Source of the DNA: Bacillus sp. V5-8f
Lineage (GTDB): Bacteria; Bacillota; Bacilli; Bacillales; DSM-1321
Length of the DNA stretch: 64,000 bases
NCBI RefSeq assembly: GCF_002863565.1
Contig: NZ_PGUW01000017.1
Location: forward strand, 62,001 to 126,000
Direction of reading: 5' to 3'
Below are positions 61,550-64,000 of the stretch, one piece after another. Every line of letters begins with the position of its first letter. The first letter of the stretch is position 1. Below the pieces are notes generated by a model. The model worked only from the letters and a program-made list of their open reading frames with translations. It was not told where the DNA came from and did not search any database. The translations under genes and the position numbers were made by a program.

Positions 61550-62296
61550 CACGTGCACAGAATCACTTTCTTTTTAGGAGGTGATTTTTTTAAAATTAAG
61601 GAACTCTTGATTTCATATTGGAAATAGGAATCAGAAAAAAGTAGATATCCTTTTTCATATTAAGAATAAGCCCAAAAGTTTGCGGTGATGAGACCTTTAG
61701 GACTGAATGAGGGATCAACCCGATTACTTGGTACAACATAAGGCGATGTATAGTCATAACATGTATAACCGCCCTTACCTTCATTTTTCTTTATAAGGTA
61801 ACCAAACCTTCTGTATTGGGATCAACGAAAAGACCTTCAAGAGCCTAGTAGTTTAAGAGTCCGATTTTACGCTTCTTCTTTGTGTTTCAATTTCATAAAT
61901 TTTTAAATGGTTTTAATCTATGTATCTTTTATTTTCTTTGATATAATATTGTGTATTCAGAAAATTTAGATATTAAATTTTCGATAATAATGGAAAAAGT
62001 TGTAAATTGCGTTTCTATTGCCGTTATCACCGGTATTTCATCCTGGTTAGGGGTAGTCAGAAATTTGAAAGATAGAAAAGCTTTTACAACGGATATATAT
62101 GAGCAAAAAAGGAAGCGCTTTCAAAAAAGGGGGTAGGTCAGTGTTAACTTGTTAAGGCTGATGTAACAAATAAACAATTGTATAAAACGCCTAAACCTCG
62201 ACGATGCACAAATTCGGTTCAACTAAGACCGTTACAATTGTGCTGAAACGCAGCTGAAATGAATGGTATACAACCGAATGATGAGGAGAATCAATA
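61550..62296. other. Intergenic region without a supported gene
   Basis: A 61-codon open frame (61951-62136, VNCVSIAVITGISSWLGVV with a basic tail) has one hydrophobic stretch but neither ribosome binding site nor recognisable family; it may be a relic or a small membrane peptide. AAGGAACTC / AGGAGGTGATT sequences near 61580 are not followed by a frame. The last 60 bp contain ATGAGGAGAATC, the ribosome binding site of the next gene. Confidence 0.4.
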
Positions 62297-63442
62297 ATGA
62301 GACACTTATATTTAACTGAAGAACATGATATCTTTCGTAAATCATTGAGGAAGTTTCTCGATAAAGAAGCATATCCATATTATGATCAATGGGAAAAAGA
62401 CAGGATGATTCCACGGTCCTTTTGGAGTAAACTTGGTGAGCAAAGATTTCTTTGTCCGGATATCGACGAACAATATGGCGGATCCGGTGTCGATTGGGGA
62501 TTTGCTGTCGTCATTAATGAAGAATTGGAGCGTGTAGGATCAGGCCTGGTGGGTGTAGGCCTGCACAGTGATATTGTCGTTCCATATATCACAGCGTATG
62601 GAACAGAAGAGCAAAAACAGCGATGGCTTCCCAAGTGCGCGACCGGTGAAATCATTACAGCAATCGCAATGACGGAACCGGGTACAGGTTCAGACCTGGC
62701 CAATATAAAAACGACAGCAATTCTAGATGGGGATCACTATGTTTTAAACGGTCAAAAAACCTTCATTACAAACGGGATCCTGTCGGATTTAATCATTGTA
62801 GCCTGTAAAACAAATCCAAATGCGGTTCCAAAACATAAGGGAGTAAGCCTGATTGCGATCGAAAGGGATACACCTGGCTTTTCAAGGGGCCGGAAGCTGG
62901 ATAAGGTAGGGTTGCATTGCCAAGATACAGCAGAATTAATTTTTGAAGATTGTCGTGTGCCAAAGGAAAACTTGATTGGGGCAGAAGGAAAAGGTTTTAT
63001 ATACCTTATGGAAAAGCTGCAGCAGGAGCGTTTAATAGTAGCGATTGCAGCCCAAGTAGCCGCAGAAGATATGTTTGAAATCACACTCGATTATGTAAAG
63101 TCGAGGGAAGCTTTTGGCAAACCGATTGGCAATTTCCAAAATACTCAATTTAAAATAGCCGAAATGGCCACAGAAATTGAGATGGGAAGAGCGTTCCTTG
63201 ATCAACTCATTGCCAGTCATATTGCAGGGGAGGATATCGTGACCAAGGTATCGATGGCCAAATGGAAGCTGACTGAGATGGCAAGGGAAGTTGCGGCACA
63301 GTGCATGCAGCTGCACGGGGGATACGGCTATATGGAAGAATACAAAATTGCAAGGAGATACCGGGATATCCCTGTGGCAAGCATCTATGCGGGCACAAAT
63401 GAAATTATGAAAACCATCATTGCAAAAAACCTCGGGCTATAA
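62297..63442 (+). CDS. Acyl-CoA dehydrogenase
   Basis: Oxidises acyl-CoA to enoyl-CoA using FAD, the first step of beta-oxidation. 381 residues, the usual length. FAD- and substrate-binding motifs are IAMTEPGTGSDLANI near residue 117 and LNGQKTFITNG near 148. REAFGKPIGNFQ lies near 269 and MQLHGGYGYMEEYKIARRYRD near 335. The catalytic base is expected in the segment YAGTNEIMKTIIAK near 365. GAGGAGAATCAATA precedes the ATG. It is followed by an acyl-CoA synthetase gene 99 bp downstream, suggesting a fatty-acid-use operon. Chain-length preference is unknown. Confidence 0.92.
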   Translation: MRHLYLTEEHDIFRKSLRKFLDKEAYPYYDQWEKDRMIPRSFWSKLGEQRFLCPDIDEQYGGSGVDWGFAVVINEELERVGSGLVGVGLHSDIVVPYITAYGTEEQKQRWLPKCATGEIITAIAMTEPGTGSDLANIKTTAILDGDHYVLNGQKTFITNGILSDLIIVACKTNPNAVPKHKGVSLIAIERDTPGFSRGRKLDKVGLHCQDTAELIFEDCRVPKENLIGAEGKGFIYLMEKLQQERLIVAIAAQVAAEDMFEITLDYVKSREAFGKPIGNFQNTQFKIAEMATEIEMGRAFLDQLIASHIAGEDIVTKVSMAKWKLTEMAREVAAQCMQLHGGYGYMEEYKIARRYRDIPVASIYAGTNEIMKTIIAKNLGL

Positions 63443-63541
63443 GAATCCAGGAAAACAGACGGAAGATTTCTGCGTTAAATCATAACCGTTTAAGGACTGC
63501 TTTGCTTCAATATAAATAAACGTTTTAGGAGGGAACTATAC

Positions 63542-64000
63542 ATGTCAACGACAATTGGCAGGATATTTGATTTGACGGTAAAAAATTTCCCCAACAAAGA
63601 AGCGCTTTATGACGAACGGAGAAATGCCCGCTATTCGTTCTACCAATGGAGTGAAAGGGTCCATTCCCTGGCAAATGCCTTATTGGCAGAAGGAGTGAAG
63701 AAAGGAGATCGGGTATCGACCTATTTATACAACAATGAAGAGCTTGCGACTGCGTTTTTTGCCTGTGCCAAAATAGGGGCTGTATTCAATCCGATTAACT
63801 TCCGTTTAATGGCTGAAGAACTTGCCTACATATTGAGCGACGCGAAGCCTAAGGTAGTCCTATTCGAAGAGGCGCTGAAGTCAATAGTCGCTGATATTGA
63901 AACGCATTTTCCTGAGATCGCTTTTTGGTTTATTGATAAAAACACCCCATCTTTTGCTGCAAATTACCACGAAAAAACAGCTGCCGCACCCCAATTGGAA
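63542..64000 (+). CDS. AMP-forming acyl-CoA synthetase (5' part, continues past window)
   Basis: From ATG 63542 (TTTTAGGAGGGAACTATAC upstream) 153 codons stay open to the right edge. MSTTIGRIFDLTVKNFPNKE, then YSFYQWSERVHSLANALLAE, GVKKGDRVSTYLYNNEELAT, FFACAKIGAVFNPINFRLMA and EELAYILSDAKPKVVLFEE are the standard N-terminal blocks of long-chain fatty-acid-CoA ligases. The AMP-binding signature and catalytic lysine lie beyond the window. Pairs with the preceding acyl-CoA dehydrogenase. Confidence 0.88.
   Translation, partial: MSTTIGRIFDLTVKNFPNKEALYDERRNARYSFYQWSERVHSLANALLAEGVKKGDRVSTYLYNNEELATAFFACAKIGAVFNPINFRLMAEELAYILSDAKPKVVLFEEALKSIVADIETHFPEIAFWFIDKNTPSFAANYHEKTAAAPQLE

Noticed and set aside
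61951-62136. 61-codon + strand open frame with one hydrophobic stretch
   Set aside because: No ribosome binding site before the GTG or the internal ATG and no family; listed only as part of the intergenic region.
62222-62275. Possible FadR-type operator before the acyl-CoA dehydrogenase
   Set aside because: ATGAATGGTATACAACCGAATG is not a convincing palindrome of the known operator.

Overview
The window reads as a chromosomal segment of a low-to-moderate GC, endospore-forming Firmicute of the family Bacillaceae. The evidence is strong AGGAGG-type ribosome binding sites, frequent TTG and GTG starts, sigma-A, sigma-B and CcpA-type (cre) signals as in Bacillus, and a gene set closely following the Bacillus subtilis tre/yfk/yfj neighbourhood (treP-treA-treR, yfkM, yfkK, a yfkF relic, chaA/yfkE, yfkD, yfkAB, pdaA, yfjP, rlmD). 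Family names come from protein motifs recognised by eye; no database search was run.

Layout. 1-2.4 kb: the end of a LysM/3D cell-wall protein, a frameshifted ferritin-like gene and an M20 peptidase. 2.5-6.7 kb: a complete trehalose operon with promoter, TreR operators, cre and its own repressor. 6.9-11.3 kb: a YflT-type stress protein, a molybdopterin oxidoreductase and the proline symporter PutP. 11.3-14.6 kb: a decayed zone with a broken histidine kinase, an intact DEAD-box helicase, a GGGGTCAGTCCCCC hairpin repeat and a truncated PLP enzyme. 14.8-17.8 kb: an FMN-riboswitch-controlled ribE-ribBA-ribH operon lacking ribD. 17.8-28.9 kb: NrnB, a YihY/BrkB protein, the KhtT-KhtU K+/H+ antiporter, a small integrase-like protein, a one-cysteine thioredoxin-fold protein, MreBH, an MFS transporter and a RocB-type peptidase. 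29-42 kb: MotA-MotB, a ComFB-like protein, stress protein YfkM, methionyl aminopeptidase, MobB-MoeA, a second YihY/BrkB protein, a ZosA-like metal ATPase, an MFS relic and ChaA. 42-50.5 kb: YfkD, YfkAB, class I fumarase, PdaA, a DNA glycosylase and RlmD.

50.7-53.1 kb is a scar zone with remnants of two different IS3-family transposases around two tiny genes. It is followed by a MarR - HlyD - ABC-2 permease cluster that lacks an ATPase gene. The last 8 kb carry two riboswitch units: a single-aptamer glycine riboswitch before a CycA/AapA-type permease, and a yybP-ykoY (Mn2+) riboswitch with two terminators before a small protein-kinase-like gene and a lipoprotein. The window ends in an acyl-CoA dehydrogenase / acyl-CoA synthetase pair.

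The most unusual element is the Mn2+-type riboswitch in front of a kinase-like gene rather than a metal exporter or TerC gene. Also notable are the ribD-less riboflavin operon with an orphan ribosome binding site, the hairpin repeat family (one copy at the break point of a truncated gene), and several well-supported small genes of 39-58 codons.
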